Source of the DNA: Primorskyibacter marinus
GTDB taxonomy: Bacteria > Pseudomonadota > Alphaproteobacteria > Rhodobacterales > Rhodobacteraceae
NCBI RefSeq assembly: GCF_003313245.1
Contig: NZ_QJSD01000001.1
Location: 248,001-312,000 of the forward strand
Direction: 5' to 3'
DNA length: 64,000 nt
Below the pieces are notes generated by a model, which saw only the letters and a program-made list of their open reading frames with translations, had not been told where the DNA came from and searched no databases. The position numbers were made by a program, and so were the translations under genes. Below are positions 1 through 8,818 of this stretch, in pieces (the first letter of the stretch is position 1; each line of letters starts with the position of its first letter).

Positions 1-187
1 ACAGCACGTCAATCTCGCCGGCAAGCGCCAGAAGCGGCGCGCGGTCGTCATAGCCGCCCCAGCTTTGCACACCACCCGCGCTTAGGATCACCGGGCCTTC
101 CATGACCTTGCCGCCGATCCGAAAATAGCCCGACCCATAGCCTTCGACGGGCTGGGCATCGGTGAAAACAATCTCGTTCAGACGCAT
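1..187 (-). CDS. Mth938-like domain protein (partial, 3' end outside window)
   Basis: Only the first 62 codons lie in the window; the gene runs off the left edge. The N-terminus starts MRLNEIVFTDAQPVEGYGSG and continues with a short beta-rich stretch containing ILSAGGVQSW. This matches the small Mth938/DUF498 family related to mitochondrial NDUFAF3. The ATG at 185-187 follows a strong GGAGGAGAAG ribosome site, so the start is firm. It is the last visible member of the yajC-secD-secF gene string, about 108 bp behind secF. In alphaproteobacteria this gene commonly follows secF, which supports the call. Its biochemical role is not established; a link to membrane-protein or respiratory-complex assembly is only suggested by family and context. 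Confidence 0.8.
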   Translation of the reverse strand, partial: MRLNEIVFTDAQPVEGYGSGYFRIGGKVMEGPVILSAGGVQSWGGYDDRAPLLALAGEIDVL

Positions 188-295
188 GTGCTTCTCCTCC
201 AGATGAACAGCGGCACTCTGCTTGGCACTGAAAGCGCCGCCTCCCCGCGAAAGAGTTTGCCAAGCACCAACGCGCCTTGCGGCGCGCCCGACATG

Positions 296-1264
296 TCAGG
301 CATCAATATCCGCGAATTGCGTTCCGGCCTTGCCATCCGTCTTTGTCCAATCGCGCTTGACGCCCAACCAAAGCAGGGAGGTCGAGGCCACGAAGATCGA
401 CGAATAGGTGCCCACGACAACACCCCAGATCATCGCAAAGACAAAGCCCCGGATCACGTCGCCCCCCAGCACGAACAGCGCGATCAGCGCAATCAGCGTG
501 GTGATCGAGGTCATGAAGGTCCGGCTAAGCGTTTCGTTGATCGAGACATTCAGAACTTCCTTGAGCTCCATCTTCTTGAACTTGCGCAGGTTTTCGCGCA
601 CGCGGTCGAATACCACGACCGTATCGTTCAAAGAATAGCCCACGATGGTCAGAAGCGCCGCGATGATCGCCAGATCGAACTTGATGCCAACCTCGGAGAA
701 CACGCCGATGGTCAGCACCACGTCATGCACGAGCGCGACCACGGCCCCCAGCGCGAACTGCCATTCGAACCTGAGCCAGATATAGACGAGCACCGCAAAA
801 ATCGCGAGAACGACGGCAATCACGGCGGTCTGGATCAACTCGCCAGAGACTTTCGGGCCGACCGATTCCACCGACACAAACCTGATATCCGGGGTCACCT
901 CGGACAAGGCGTTTTCAGCGGCGATGATGGTTTCGGCTGAAACGCTATCCGTCTCGTCCTGGGCCTGAATACGGATCATCGCCACGTTCTGCTCTGGCCC
1001 GAAATTGGGGTCGAACACTTCGGATATGGTGATGTCGCCCAGTTCCAGCGCGGCCAGCGCGTCACGATACGCGCCCACATCCACCGCCTGTTCGCTTTGC
1101 GTGCGTATGGTCGTACCGCCGCGAAAATCGATGCCGTAGTTAAGCCCGCGCGCCCCGAAAGAGATCAGGGCAAGCACGATCATGAAGGCCGAAATGCCCA
1201 GCCACAGCTTTGAGCGGCTGAAGAAATCCCAGTTCGTCGTCTCGGGTACCAGTCTCAGGCGCAT
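296..1264 (-). CDS. secF: Protein translocase subunit SecF
   Basis: 322 residues, the usual length for separate SecF proteins. There is one N-terminal membrane segment (around residues 18-38) followed by the family motif GIDFRGGT, then a periplasmic domain. A C-terminal block of five hydrophobic helices contains GYSLNDTVVVFDRVREN. SecF pairs with SecD in the inner membrane and uses the proton gradient to help proteins leave the SecYEG channel on the periplasmic side. The start lies 3 bp after the secD stop, so the two are translationally coupled. Order yajC-secD-secF is the classical one. Confidence 0.97.
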   Translation of the reverse strand: MRLRLVPETTNWDFFSRSKLWLGISAFMIVLALISFGARGLNYGIDFRGGTTIRTQSEQAVDVGAYRDALAALELGDITISEVFDPNFGPEQNVAMIRIQAQDETDSVSAETIIAAENALSEVTPDIRFVSVESVGPKVSGELIQTAVIAVVLAIFAVLVYIWLRFEWQFALGAVVALVHDVVLTIGVFSEVGIKFDLAIIAALLTIVGYSLNDTVVVFDRVRENLRKFKKMELKEVLNVSINETLSRTFMTSITTLIALIALFVLGGDVIRGFVFAMIWGVVVGTYSSIFVASTSLLWLGVKRDWTKTDGKAGTQFADIDA

Positions 1265-1267
1265 GGG

Positions 1268-2929
1268 TCAGACCTCGATCGTCTTGGGGCGGGTGCGTTC
1301 AAACCACATCACCACCAGCAGGCGGGTGACGAAGATCGCGGTGAACACGGATGTCAGAATGCCGATGCCCAGAGTGATGGCAAAGCCGCGTACCGGGCCA
1401 GAGCCCATGGCGAACAGGATCACGGCGGTGATGAAAGTGGTGATATTGGCGTCGACGATCGCGGACAGCGCTTTTTCATAGCCAAGATCAATGGCACGCG
1501 CCGGGCCTCGGGCAGATTTCAACTCTTCCCGGATACGCTCAAAAATCAGCACATTGGCATCCACGGCCATACCGATGGTCAGCACAATGCCCGCAATCCC
1601 CGGCAGCGTGAGCGTCGCGCCGATCAGACTGAGCAAGCCGAAAAGCAGACCCACGTTGATCAGCAGCGCGATATTGGCGAAGAAGCCGAACAGTCCGTAG
1701 CTGAGGAACATGAACACAAGCACCGCAATGAAAGCGACGATACAGGCGATTTTGCCCGCGTCGATGCTGTCCTGGCCAAGTTCTGGCCCGATGGTACGCT
1801 GTTCAAGAAAGTTGAGACCAGCAGGCAAGGCACCCGCGCGCAGCAACACGGCAAGCTTGGTGGATTCCTCGACGGTGAAATTGCCGGTGATGATGCCCGA
1901 TCCGCCCGGAATATGGCTTTGAATCACAGGCGCGCTGATCACCTCGCTATCCAGTACGATGGCGAAGGGGCTGCCGATATTCTGGGCCGTGTAATCGCCA
2001 AATTTCCGCGCCCCTGTCGGGTTGAAACGGAAGTTGACCGCCGGACGCCCGTTCTGGTCAAAGGCAGGCTGCGCGTCGGTCAGCTCTTCACCGGTGACGA
2101 CGGGCGCGGTTTCCAGCGTGTAGAACACCCCCTCTTCGTCGAGCGATGGCAACACTTCCTGACCGGCAGGCACAGTGGCGTCGGCGCTGGAGCCGCGTCC
2201 GATGACCGGTTGAAAAGTCAGTTGCGCGGTGGTGCCGATGATCGCGATCAGCTCTTCCGCGGACCCGATGCCGGGCACCTGGATCAGGATGCGGTCGGCC
2301 CCCTGACGCTGGATCGTGGGTTCGCGTGTGCCAACCTCGTCGATGCGACGTCGAATGATTTCAAGGGCTTGTTGCAGCGTGCGGTCATCCATCGCCGTGC
2401 GTTCCGCCTCGGACAGGGTAACGACCAGCACATCTCCCTCGCCCGCCACGTCCAGATCGCGCGTCCCTGCGGCGGTGATCGAGGTGACGGGTTGCGACAA
2501 TGCGCGCGCAACCTCGATCGCCCGCGCCATACCTTCGGGCTGCGAGATCTTCACACGAAGTTCATCATCGCCGGAAGGTTGCAGGCGGATCGTGCCGACA
2601 TCAGAGCGCGCAGCGCGCAGGGCGTTGCGCAGCTCCGGCCACATGGAATCCATCCGCGCCTTGTAGACATCCTCGACCTGAACCTCAGCCAGCAGGTGCA
2701 CACCGCCCCGCAGGTCAAGGCCCAGATTGACCAGAGACGACGGCAAGAACGACGGCCAACCCGCTGATTGTGCAGCAAGTTCCGGCGTCTCACCTGCAAC
2801 CTCTATGGCGGCCACGGCGTCGTTATGTGTCTCGACGCGGGTGTAGAAGGCGTTGGGCAGGGCAAAAGCCAGGCCTGCGATACACACTGCCCAGATCAGC
2901 ACGCGCTTCCAAAGGTCGATTTGCAGCAT
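1268..2929 (-). CDS. secD: Protein translocase subunit SecD
   Basis: 553 residues. An N-terminal membrane helix (about residues 10-28) is followed by the SecD signature LGLDLRGGVH, a large periplasmic P1 domain, and a C-terminal membrane block with GMAVDANVLIFERIREE. It forms the SecDF complex with the next gene and works with YajC in late steps of Sec-dependent export. It lies 36 bp after yajC. No defects are visible. Confidence 0.97.
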   Translation of the reverse strand: MLQIDLWKRVLIWAVCIAGLAFALPNAFYTRVETHNDAVAAIEVAGETPELAAQSAGWPSFLPSSLVNLGLDLRGGVHLLAEVQVEDVYKARMDSMWPELRNALRAARSDVGTIRLQPSGDDELRVKISQPEGMARAIEVARALSQPVTSITAAGTRDLDVAGEGDVLVVTLSEAERTAMDDRTLQQALEIIRRRIDEVGTREPTIQRQGADRILIQVPGIGSAEELIAIIGTTAQLTFQPVIGRGSSADATVPAGQEVLPSLDEEGVFYTLETAPVVTGEELTDAQPAFDQNGRPAVNFRFNPTGARKFGDYTAQNIGSPFAIVLDSEVISAPVIQSHIPGGSGIITGNFTVEESTKLAVLLRAGALPAGLNFLEQRTIGPELGQDSIDAGKIACIVAFIAVLVFMFLSYGLFGFFANIALLINVGLLFGLLSLIGATLTLPGIAGIVLTIGMAVDANVLIFERIREELKSARGPARAIDLGYEKALSAIVDANITTFITAVILFAMGSGPVRGFAITLGIGILTSVFTAIFVTRLLVVMWFERTRPKTIEV

Positions 2930-2965
2930 CAGGCCGCTCCGTCTACGAGGCAGAAATTGGGCGGA

Positions 2966-3253
2966 TCAAGTGTCGGCGGGTTCTGTCTTGGACAGCACCT
3001 GCGCGATGGTGGATTGCACCACGCGAACCTTCACCCCGTCGGCAAGTTCAACTTCCAACTCGTTGTTTTCCTTGACCTTAACGACCTTCCCGATCAGTCC
3101 ACCCTGGGTCACGACCTGATCGCCACGGCGCAGGGCGCTTACCATTTTCTGATGATCTTTCAGCTTTTTCTGCTGCGGACGGATCAGCAGAAAATACATG
3201 ATCGCGAAGATCAGAATGAGGGGCAAAAACTGCGCGATGGCGCTGGTGTCCAT
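2966..3253 (-). CDS. yajC: Preprotein translocase subunit YajC
   Basis: 95 residues from the ATG at 3251-3253; the open frame extends further upstream but the extension has no family resemblance. One membrane helix (about residues 8-25) ends in the diagnostic RPQQKKLKDH, followed by a small cytosolic domain with RGDQVVTQGGLIGKV. YajC is a single-pass inner-membrane protein associated with SecDF. It is the first gene of the operon, so the promoter should lie between 3254 and about 3480, where an unusual long dyad is present (3344-3395). Confidence 0.95.
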   Translation of the reverse strand: MDTSAIAQFLPLILIFAIMYFLLIRPQQKKLKDHQKMVSALRRGDQVVTQGGLIGKVVKVKENNELEVELADGVKVRVVQSTIAQVLSKTEPADT

Positions 3254-3343
3254 GGGAAGGCTCCGTTGGTTCAGGCGGAGATGTCCCCGCAAATTCTGGC
3301 GGAACCTATGCGCAGAGCCGGGGCATTGCAAGGCGGCTTGGTT

Positions 3344-3395
3344 GGGGCATTTTGTGCTTTTTGTACCTCCGTTCCGTACAAAAGCCCTTTGCCCC
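3344..3395. promoter_or_regulatory. Long imperfect dyad upstream of yajC
   Basis: An inner near-perfect pair (GCTTTTTGTAC at 3356-3366 with GTACAAAAGC at 3376-3385) is enclosed by an outer GGGGCA / TGCCCC pair at 3344-3349 and 3390-3395. It lies 91-142 bp upstream of the yajC start and just over 90 bp upstream of the divergent protease frame. It could be an operator or a leader structure of the sec operon. No function can be read from sequence alone. Confidence 0.4.
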
Positions 3396-3488
3396 GCAAA
3401 TCCCCCCAGATTGCCGCCAATGCACGACGGCGCTAGGGTCCGGCCACGCCGCCCTAGTTGCTGGCCGGAATAACACACGGGACATCAA

Positions 3489-4298
3489 ATGGACAACGCC
3501 ACGCAGCCAAACACGCCGGTCCGGCGGGACGCAGCGGTCAGGGATGCAATGCTTGCCCGACAGAAGGCGATGTGCCGAGTGGACGATCCGGCAACCGCCC
3601 CCATAGACCGACGCGCCAGCGGATTGACCGGACAGACGCGCATGGGGTTTTGGGCGGCGATGATCCTCGCATTGGGACTTGGAGCACAGGCGCAGGCCGA
3701 ATTGCCTGCCCTGCCGTTGGAGGACCACGCAGCGTGGCAGGCCGTGGGGCGGGTCAATCAGGCGGGATTCAATCAAAAGGCGCTGTGTTCCGGCACGCTG
3801 ATTGCGCCGGATCTGGTGCTGACCGCGGCGCATTGCGTGCAAGGGCGCGATGGGCTCATTCCGCTTGGCCGGTTGCATTTTGTCGCGGGCTGGCTGGGCG
3901 GGGAATATGCCGACGATGCCGGCGCGCGGCGGGTTTTGGTGCATCCCGACTATGCCGACAAGCCCGGCCCTTCGGACATCGCCTTGATGTGGCTGGACCA
4001 CCCGCTGGAGGTCACGCCTTTTGCACTCCACGCGCCGCAGCCGGGGATCGCCGCAATCATGGGATATCAGGACAACCGGCCGCACCGGCTGGGCGCGCGG
4101 TTCGATTGTCAGCGGCTGAGCGACACGCAGCTGTGGCTGTCCTGTCCGGCGCGGCGCGGCACCTCTGGCGGGCCGGTCTTGCAGCAGGTGGGCGGCATCT
4201 GGCATCTGGTCGGTGTGGTCAATGGCACGAACAGCACGGCAAGCGTGGGCGCCCCTGTCGGGAACTGGGTCTTGGCGCATATGACGGACAGGCCGTAG
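3489..4298 (+). CDS. Trypsin-like serine protease, secreted
   Basis: S1-family protease with a visible triad: His in LTAAHC (residue 115 from the first start), Asp in SDIALM (163) and Ser in RRGTSGGPV (226). Cysteines near the His and Ser motifs fit an extracytoplasmic enzyme. A hydrophobic stretch MGFWAAMILALGLGAQAQA (52-70) looks like a signal peptide with a cleavage site after AQA. The true start may therefore be the ATG at 3642 (218 residues). Upstream candidates at 3489 and 3549 have somewhat better ribosome sites (GGGAC, AGGGA). Substrate unknown. It stands alone, divergent from yajC and 207 bp before serS. Confidence 0.8.
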   Translation: MDNATQPNTPVRRDAAVRDAMLARQKAMCRVDDPATAPIDRRASGLTGQTRMGFWAAMILALGLGAQAQAELPALPLEDHAAWQAVGRVNQAGFNQKALCSGTLIAPDLVLTAAHCVQGRDGLIPLGRLHFVAGWLGGEYADDAGARRVLVHPDYADKPGPSDIALMWLDHPLEVTPFALHAPQPGIAAIMGYQDNRPHRLGARFDCQRLSDTQLWLSCPARRGTSGGPVLQQVGGIWHLVGVVNGTNSTASVGAPVGNWVLAHMTDRP

Positions 4299-4505
4299 CG
4301 CCGGGGCACCGACCGGGGCAAAACATACGCAACGCGTGGCGATTGCGCGACGTTGCGGGTTGCGCAACTGGCACGTCATGGGCAAAAACATGGACGGTGG
4401 CTTGGACCGTCGCGCCACAGCACAGCGGCAAAACCGCCAGTACCGCCCAGCCGCAATCTGGTGCATAACGCCGCACAGAACGATTCATCACGAAGGACCA
4501 GACAG

Positions 4506-5798
4506 ATGCATGACATCCGCGCCATCCGCGAAAACCCGGCCGCATTTGACGCGGCGCTGTCCCGCAGAGGGGTTGCTGCGGTGTCGTCTGACATTCTGGC
4601 CATTGACGAGGCCCGCCGCGCCGCGATCCACGCCGCAGAGACCGCACAGGCCGAACAGAACAAGGCCTCCAAGGAAGTGGGTGCCGCCAAGGGCCGTGGC
4701 GACGAGGCAGAGTTTGAACGTCTGCGCGCGCTGGTGGCCGCGAAAAAGGCCGAGATGGCGGAAATGCAGGCCGCGGCAAAAGCCGAGGATGAGCGGCTGA
4801 CCGCGCTGTTGTTGACCCTGCCCAACCTGCCGCATGACGATGTGCCGGACGGGGCCGACGAGGATGACAATGTCGAGATGCACCGCTGGGGCAGCCCGCG
4901 CAGCTTCGATTTTGCCCCCAAGGAACATTACGATCTGGACGGCGTGAAGCCGGGCATGGATTTCGAGACCGCCGCAAAACTGTCCGGCGCGCGGTTTGTC
5001 GTGCTGTCGGGCGGTGTCGCGCGCATTCACCGGGCGCTGGCGCAATTCATGCTGGACACGCATGTCGAGGAAAACGGACTGTCCGAGACCTGGACGCCCG
5101 TGCTGGTGCGTGAAGAGATGATGCTGGGCACCGGGCAATTGCCGAAATTCGGCGAGGACAGCTATCAGACCACCAATGGCTGGTGGCTGATCCCGACCTC
5201 CGAGGTGACGCTGACCAATATCGTCAATGGGTTGACGGTGGACGAAGACACCCTGCCCCGCCGTTACGTCGCGCATTCGCAATGTTTCCGGTCCGAGGCA
5301 GGCAGCGCGGGCCGCGACACATCGGGCATGCTGCGCCAGCATCAGTTTGAAAAGGTCGAGATGGTCAGCGTGACCCACCCCGATCACAGTCGCGCCGAAC
5401 TGGACCGTATGACGGGTTGCGCGCAGGGCATTCTGGAACGGCTGGGCCTGCCCTACCGGACGGTCGCGCTCTGCACCGGCGATACGGGCTTTGGCGCGCG
5501 CCGCACCCATGACATAGAGGTCTGGCTGCCCGGACAGGACGCGTATCGCGAGATCAGCTCTGTCTCGGTCTGCGATGCCTTCCAGGCCCGCCGGATGAAT
5601 GCGCGGTTCAAGCCCGCAGGCGGCGGCAAGCCGGAATACCTCCACACGCTCAACGGCTCTGGCCTTGCGGTGGGGCGCTGCCTGATCGCGGTGCTGGAGA
5701 ACGGCCAGCAAGCGGATGGATCGGTCGATCTGCCTCAGGCGCTGCACCCGTGGCTGCGCGGCAAGACCCGGCTGAGCGCCGATGGCACATTGGTCTGA
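4506..5798 (+). CDS. serS: Seryl-tRNA synthetase
   Basis: 430 residues, normal for bacterial SerRS. It charges tRNA-Ser (and tRNA-Sec where present) with serine in the cytosol. The N-terminal 110 residues form the predicted long alpha-helical hairpin rich in Ala, Glu and Lys that grips the tRNA long arm. Class II motifs follow, with [21 protein letters not shown] (motif 2 region) and a C-terminal NGSGLAVGR (motif 3). The ATG at 4506 was chosen because [11 protein letters not shown] is the family N-terminus and AAGGA lies upstream; the open frame extends 51 codons further without similarity. The TspO-like gene starts 12 bp downstream. Confidence 0.97.
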   Translation: MHDIRAIRENPAAFDAALSRRGVAAVSSDILAIDEARRAAIHAAETAQAEQNKASKEVGAAKGRGDEAEFERLRALVAAKKAEMAEMQAAAKAEDERLTALLLTLPNLPHDDVPDGADEDDNVEMHRWGSPRSFDFAPKEHYDLDGVKPGMDFETAAKLSGARFVVLSGGVARIHRALAQFMLDTHVEENGLSETWTPVLVREEMMLGTGQLPKFGEDSYQTTNGWWLIPTSEVTLTNIVNGLTVDEDTLPRRYVAHSQCFRSEAGSAGRDTSGMLRQHQFEKVEMVSVTHPDHSRAELDRMTGCAQGILERLGLPYRTVALCTGDTGFGARRTHDIEVWLPGQDAYREISSVSVCDAFQARRMNARFKPAGGGKPEYLHTLNGSGLAVGRCLIAVLENGQQADGSVDLPQALHPWLRGKTRLSADGTLV

Positions 5799-5810
5799 GA
5801 GGAGCACTGC

Positions 5811-6512
5811 ATGACACGAGTCTGGGCCCCCCTCGTGCTGCTGGCGGCGGTGGCATTTGCCGCCTCGCCGCTGCTGTCGCAGGGGTTCAGCGGGTTCCCT
5901 CCTGACCGCTTTCCGATCCCGCAGGTCAACCCGCCCGTGCAGCCTGCGGGCTACGCGTTCTCGATCTGGGGGCTGATCTATGCGTGGCTCATCGTCGGCA
6001 GCGGCTTTGGTCTGATCCGCCGGTGGGACGATCCCGACTGGGCACCGATGCGGCCCTGGCTTCTTGCCAGCATGGCGGTGGGGGCTGTCTGGATCCCGCT
6101 GGCGAACCTTTCGCCAGTCCTTGCCACGGTGCTGATCTTCATCATGCTGGGCACGGCATTGATGGCACTGTTCAAGTCCGGCGATACCGACCGCTGGTGG
6201 CAACAGGCACCGATCGCGGTCTATGCAGGCTGGCTGACAGCCGCCTCGGCCGTGTCGGTCGGGCTTTTGCTGGGCGGATATGGCTGGTTGCCGGAAACCC
6301 CCGCGGCGCTACTGGCGCTGAGCCTGGGGCTGGCAGGTGCTGTGGCCACGCAATATTTCCTGCACCGTGCGCCGAGCTACGGCATCACCATCATCTGGGC
6401 GCTGGTGGGGATCATCGTCGCCAATTCCGACCCGTTGAACGTCGCGGTGACGGCGCTGGCCGTCATCGGCATCCTGGTCATCCTCGCCCTGCGCGGCACC
6501 GATACCGAATAG
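5811..6512 (+). CDS. TspO/MBR-like multi-pass membrane protein
   Basis: 233 residues with about seven hydrophobic segments. The block PAGYAFSIWGLIYAW (about residues 45-59) is typical of the tryptophan-rich sensory protein (TspO-related) group, as is the high Trp content of the membrane segments. TspO proteins bind porphyrins or sterol-like ligands and in purple bacteria modulate tetrapyrrole metabolism; whether this longer relative shares that role is not known. It lies 12 bp after serS with AGAGGAGCA in front, so it is probably cotranscribed with it. Confidence 0.7.
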   Translation: MTRVWAPLVLLAAVAFAASPLLSQGFSGFPPDRFPIPQVNPPVQPAGYAFSIWGLIYAWLIVGSGFGLIRRWDDPDWAPMRPWLLASMAVGAVWIPLANLSPVLATVLIFIMLGTALMALFKSGDTDRWWQQAPIAVYAGWLTAASAVSVGLLLGGYGWLPETPAALLALSLGLAGAVATQYFLHRAPSYGITIIWALVGIIVANSDPLNVAVTALAVIGILVILALRGTDTE

Positions 6513-6528
6513 ACCCGAAAGCCAAGAG

Positions 6529-6567
6529 GCACCGGGTTGCGCGCCTTGTCAGGCACGCCCCCGGTGC
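6529..6567. terminator. Possible bidirectional hairpin between convergent genes
   Basis: GCACCGGG (6529-6536) pairs with CCCGGTGC (6560-6567) across a 23-base loop, in the gap between the convergent TspO-like gene and EF-hand gene. No T-run follows, so termination here is only a guess. Confidence 0.3.
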
Positions 6568-6607
6568 GCGACGGGCCCCCGCCGCAAAGCGAAGGCCCTG
6601 CCGTCAA

Positions 6608-6844
6608 TTATTCAGCGACAACACCGGCTTCGCGCGCGGCGGCCAGCTCGTCGGCATCGACTTCACCGTCACCCGACGTGTCGATCTGGGCAAACCCATC
6701 CTCGGTCAGATCGGGATAGGCCGCCTGAAGCTCTTCCATCGAATAGGCACCGCTGGCATCCATATCCTCGACCATGGTCTCGGCATGAACCTGTGCTGCA
6801 CCAAGAGCAAGGACAGTTCCGAGTGTGAGTGCTGCGAGTTTCAT
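6608..6844 (-). CDS. Small secreted EF-hand protein
   Basis: 78 residues: a signal peptide (MKLAALTLGTVLALGAAQVHA) followed by about 57 mature residues carrying two calcium-loop patterns. DTSGDGEVDADE is a canonical 12-residue EF-hand loop. DMDASGAYSMEE upstream fits positions 1, 3, 5, 9 and 12 more loosely. The mature part is strongly acidic. A likely role is periplasmic calcium binding or sensing; no partner gene is evident. The start is supported by AGGAGAAG seven bases upstream. Confidence 0.85.
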   Translation of the reverse strand: MKLAALTLGTVLALGAAQVHAETMVEDMDASGAYSMEELQAAYPDLTEDGFAQIDTSGDGEVDADELAAAREAGVVAE

Positions 6845-7178
6845 AAGTCTTCTCCTAGGTTGAGTTGCACGGCCATTCAGGGCCGCGAAATCGACGGCGT
6901 TTCGTCCGTCATGCCCCTGACAAAGCCCTCTTTCCCGCCCCTTTCAAGCCCAACCAGAGCGCTTTGGGCACCGCCCGAGAAATCGGCAGATCAACGCCAC
7001 CGACAGGCAGAAGATTGCCGAAAAACCCGGCGGAAAAACGCATCCGCATCCGGTTTTAACCACCTCTGCGCGGACCCCCGCCAAGCCTGCGCGCAGGTTC
7101 CCGCCGCCCCTGCCGCAAAACCGGCCAATGGCAGGATTTCGCTCGCAAATTTGCCTCACCAAGGGCCCCGCCGTGACA

Positions 7179-7202
7179 GCTTCTTCTTGGTAAAAATACT
7201 CG
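7179..7202 (-). repeat. Dispersed 3'-region tail motif, copy 1
   Basis: Read on the minus strand this is CGAGTATTTTTACCAAGAAG followed by AAGC. It matches the copy at 24759-24782 at 21 of 24 positions. It lies directly after the hairpin downstream of der and in the same orientation as der. Confidence 0.65.
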
Positions 7203-7209
7203 AATCGAA

Positions 7210-7241
7210 ACAGCCTTCCGGGGTCGTACCCGAAAGGCTGT
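7210..7241 (-). terminator. Hairpin downstream of der
   Basis: ACAGCCTTCCGGG pairs with CCCGAAAGGCTGT (13 positions, one mismatch) around a 6-base loop, 60 bp past the der stop. On the minus strand it is followed by TTTCGATTCGAGTATTTTT, a loose T-rich tail, so it is a plausible terminator of the yfgM-bamB-der operon. Confidence 0.6.
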
Positions 7242-7300
7242 CGCGTCACGCTGCAAACTGCTGAATAAAGAGCGCGCGGAAGCGCTCAATCTGGAAACCA

Positions 7301-8770
7301 CTACTTCGGGCGCTTGCCCAGATGCTTGGTCAATGCGCCCGCATTGGTCTTGCGGCGGCCCTTGAAGGGGTTCTTGTCGCTTTGGCCACGCATGAACAGC
7401 CGGATCGGGGTGCCGGGCATGTCGAAATCCTCGCGCAGCCCGTTCACAAGATAGCGCGAATAGCTGGCAGGCAGCTTGTCAGGATGCGAGCACATCACCA
7501 CGAAACCCGGTGGCCGGGTCTTGGCCTGCGTCATGTAGCGCAGCTTGATGCGCTTGCCCTGCGGCGCGGGCGGCGGGTGTTGTTCCAGCATGCCGGTCAG
7601 CCAGCGGTTCAGCTGCGCGGTGGACACGCGACGGTTCCAGACGTCATGCGCCTTCATCACCGCGGCGTGCAGCCGGTCCAGCCCCCGGCCCGTCTTGGCC
7701 GACACCGTCACCAAAGGCGCGCCGCGCAATTGCGGCAGCAGGCGTTCAAAGGATTCCTTGAGATCGCGCAGCTTGCCCTGGCGGTCTTCCTCGATGTCCC
7801 ATTTGTTCACGGCGATCACCACGGCGCGGCCTTCGCGTTCGGCAAGGTCGGCGATCCGCAAATCCTGGCTTTCGAACGGAATTTCCGCATCCAGCAGCAC
7901 GACGACGACTTCGGCGAATTTCACCGCGCGAAGCCCGTCTGATACGGACAGCTTTTCCAGCTTGTCCTGCACCTTGGCCTTCTTGCGCATGCCTGCCGTG
8001 TCGAAAATCCGCACCGGCGTGCCGTCCCAGCTGGTGCGGCTGGAGATTGCATCGCGGGTGATCCCGGCCTCTGGCCCGGTCAGCATCTTGTCTTCGCCCA
8101 GGATCTGGTTGATCAGCGTCGATTTGCCGGCATTGGGTCGGCCGACGACGGCGATCTGCAATGGTTTCGCATCCGTGATGGGACGCAGGGCCGGGCCGTC
8201 TTCGCCTGCCTCGGCTTCGTCCTCGTCCAGTGTCACATCGACCTCTGGCGCATCCTCGGCGGCACGTTCGGCAAAGCCGTCGGCCAGCGGCATCAGCTGC
8301 ACATAGAGGTCGTTCAACCCTTCGCCATGTTCGGCGGACAGGCGGATGGGTTCGCCCAGCCCAAGGCTGTATGCCTCGATCACACCGGCATCGGCGGCGG
8401 CACCCTCGCCCTTGTTGGCGGCCAGGATCACATGTTTGGCGCGTTTGCGCAGGATCTCGGCAAATACCTCGTCCGTGGTCGTCACGCCCGCGCGCGCGTC
8501 AATCATGAACAGGCAGATATCGGCCATGTCCACGGCGCGTTCGGTCAGTTTGCGCATCCGGCCTTGCAGGGATTCGTCCGTGGCCTCTTCCAGCCCGGCG
8601 GTGTCGATCACGGTAAAGCGCAGATCGGCAAGGCGGGCATCGCCTTCGCGCAGGTCGCGCGTCACCCCCGGCTGGTCATCGACCAGAGCAAGGCGTTTGC
8701 CGACAAGGCGGTTGAACAGCGTGGATTTGCCCACATTCGGGCGGCCCACGATGGCGAGGGTGAAGGACAT
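7301..8770 (-). CDS. der: Ribosome-assembly GTPase Der (EngA)
   Basis: 489 residues with two tandem GTPase domains, unique to Der. The first P-loop is GRPNVGKST (residues 8-16), and the second, GRPNAGKST, lies about 210 residues in. Each is followed by a DTAG switch and an NKxD-type element. A C-terminal KH-like domain is present. Der helps mature the 50S subunit. It follows bamB by 48 bp, in the same yfgM-bamB-der order known from gammaproteobacteria. Confidence 0.96.
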   Translation of the reverse strand: MSFTLAIVGRPNVGKSTLFNRLVGKRLALVDDQPGVTRDLREGDARLADLRFTVIDTAGLEEATDESLQGRMRKLTERAVDMADICLFMIDARAGVTTTDEVFAEILRKRAKHVILAANKGEGAAADAGVIEAYSLGLGEPIRLSAEHGEGLNDLYVQLMPLADGFAERAAEDAPEVDVTLDEDEAEAGEDGPALRPITDAKPLQIAVVGRPNAGKSTLINQILGEDKMLTGPEAGITRDAISSRTSWDGTPVRIFDTAGMRKKAKVQDKLEKLSVSDGLRAVKFAEVVVVLLDAEIPFESQDLRIADLAEREGRAVVIAVNKWDIEEDRQGKLRDLKESFERLLPQLRGAPLVTVSAKTGRGLDRLHAAVMKAHDVWNRRVSTAQLNRWLTGMLEQHPPPAPQGKRIKLRYMTQAKTRPPGFVVMCSHPDKLPASYSRYLVNGLREDFDMPGTPIRLFMRGQSDKNPFKGRRKTNAGALTKHLGKRPK

Positions 8771-8818
8771 TTTCAGGCTCCAAGGCGCGTCAGACCGCCC
8801 CGATAGCGCAATTTCGCG

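Larger units (their letters stand above)
6845..7300. other. Intergenic region between the EF-hand gene and der
   Basis: 456 bases without a convincing gene. The part nearest 6845 should hold the promoter of the EF-hand gene. The part nearest 7300 is the 3' region of der, with a hairpin (7210-7241) and a copy of a dispersed tail motif (7179-7202). Short open frames here lack ribosome sites and family resemblance. Confidence 0.6.
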
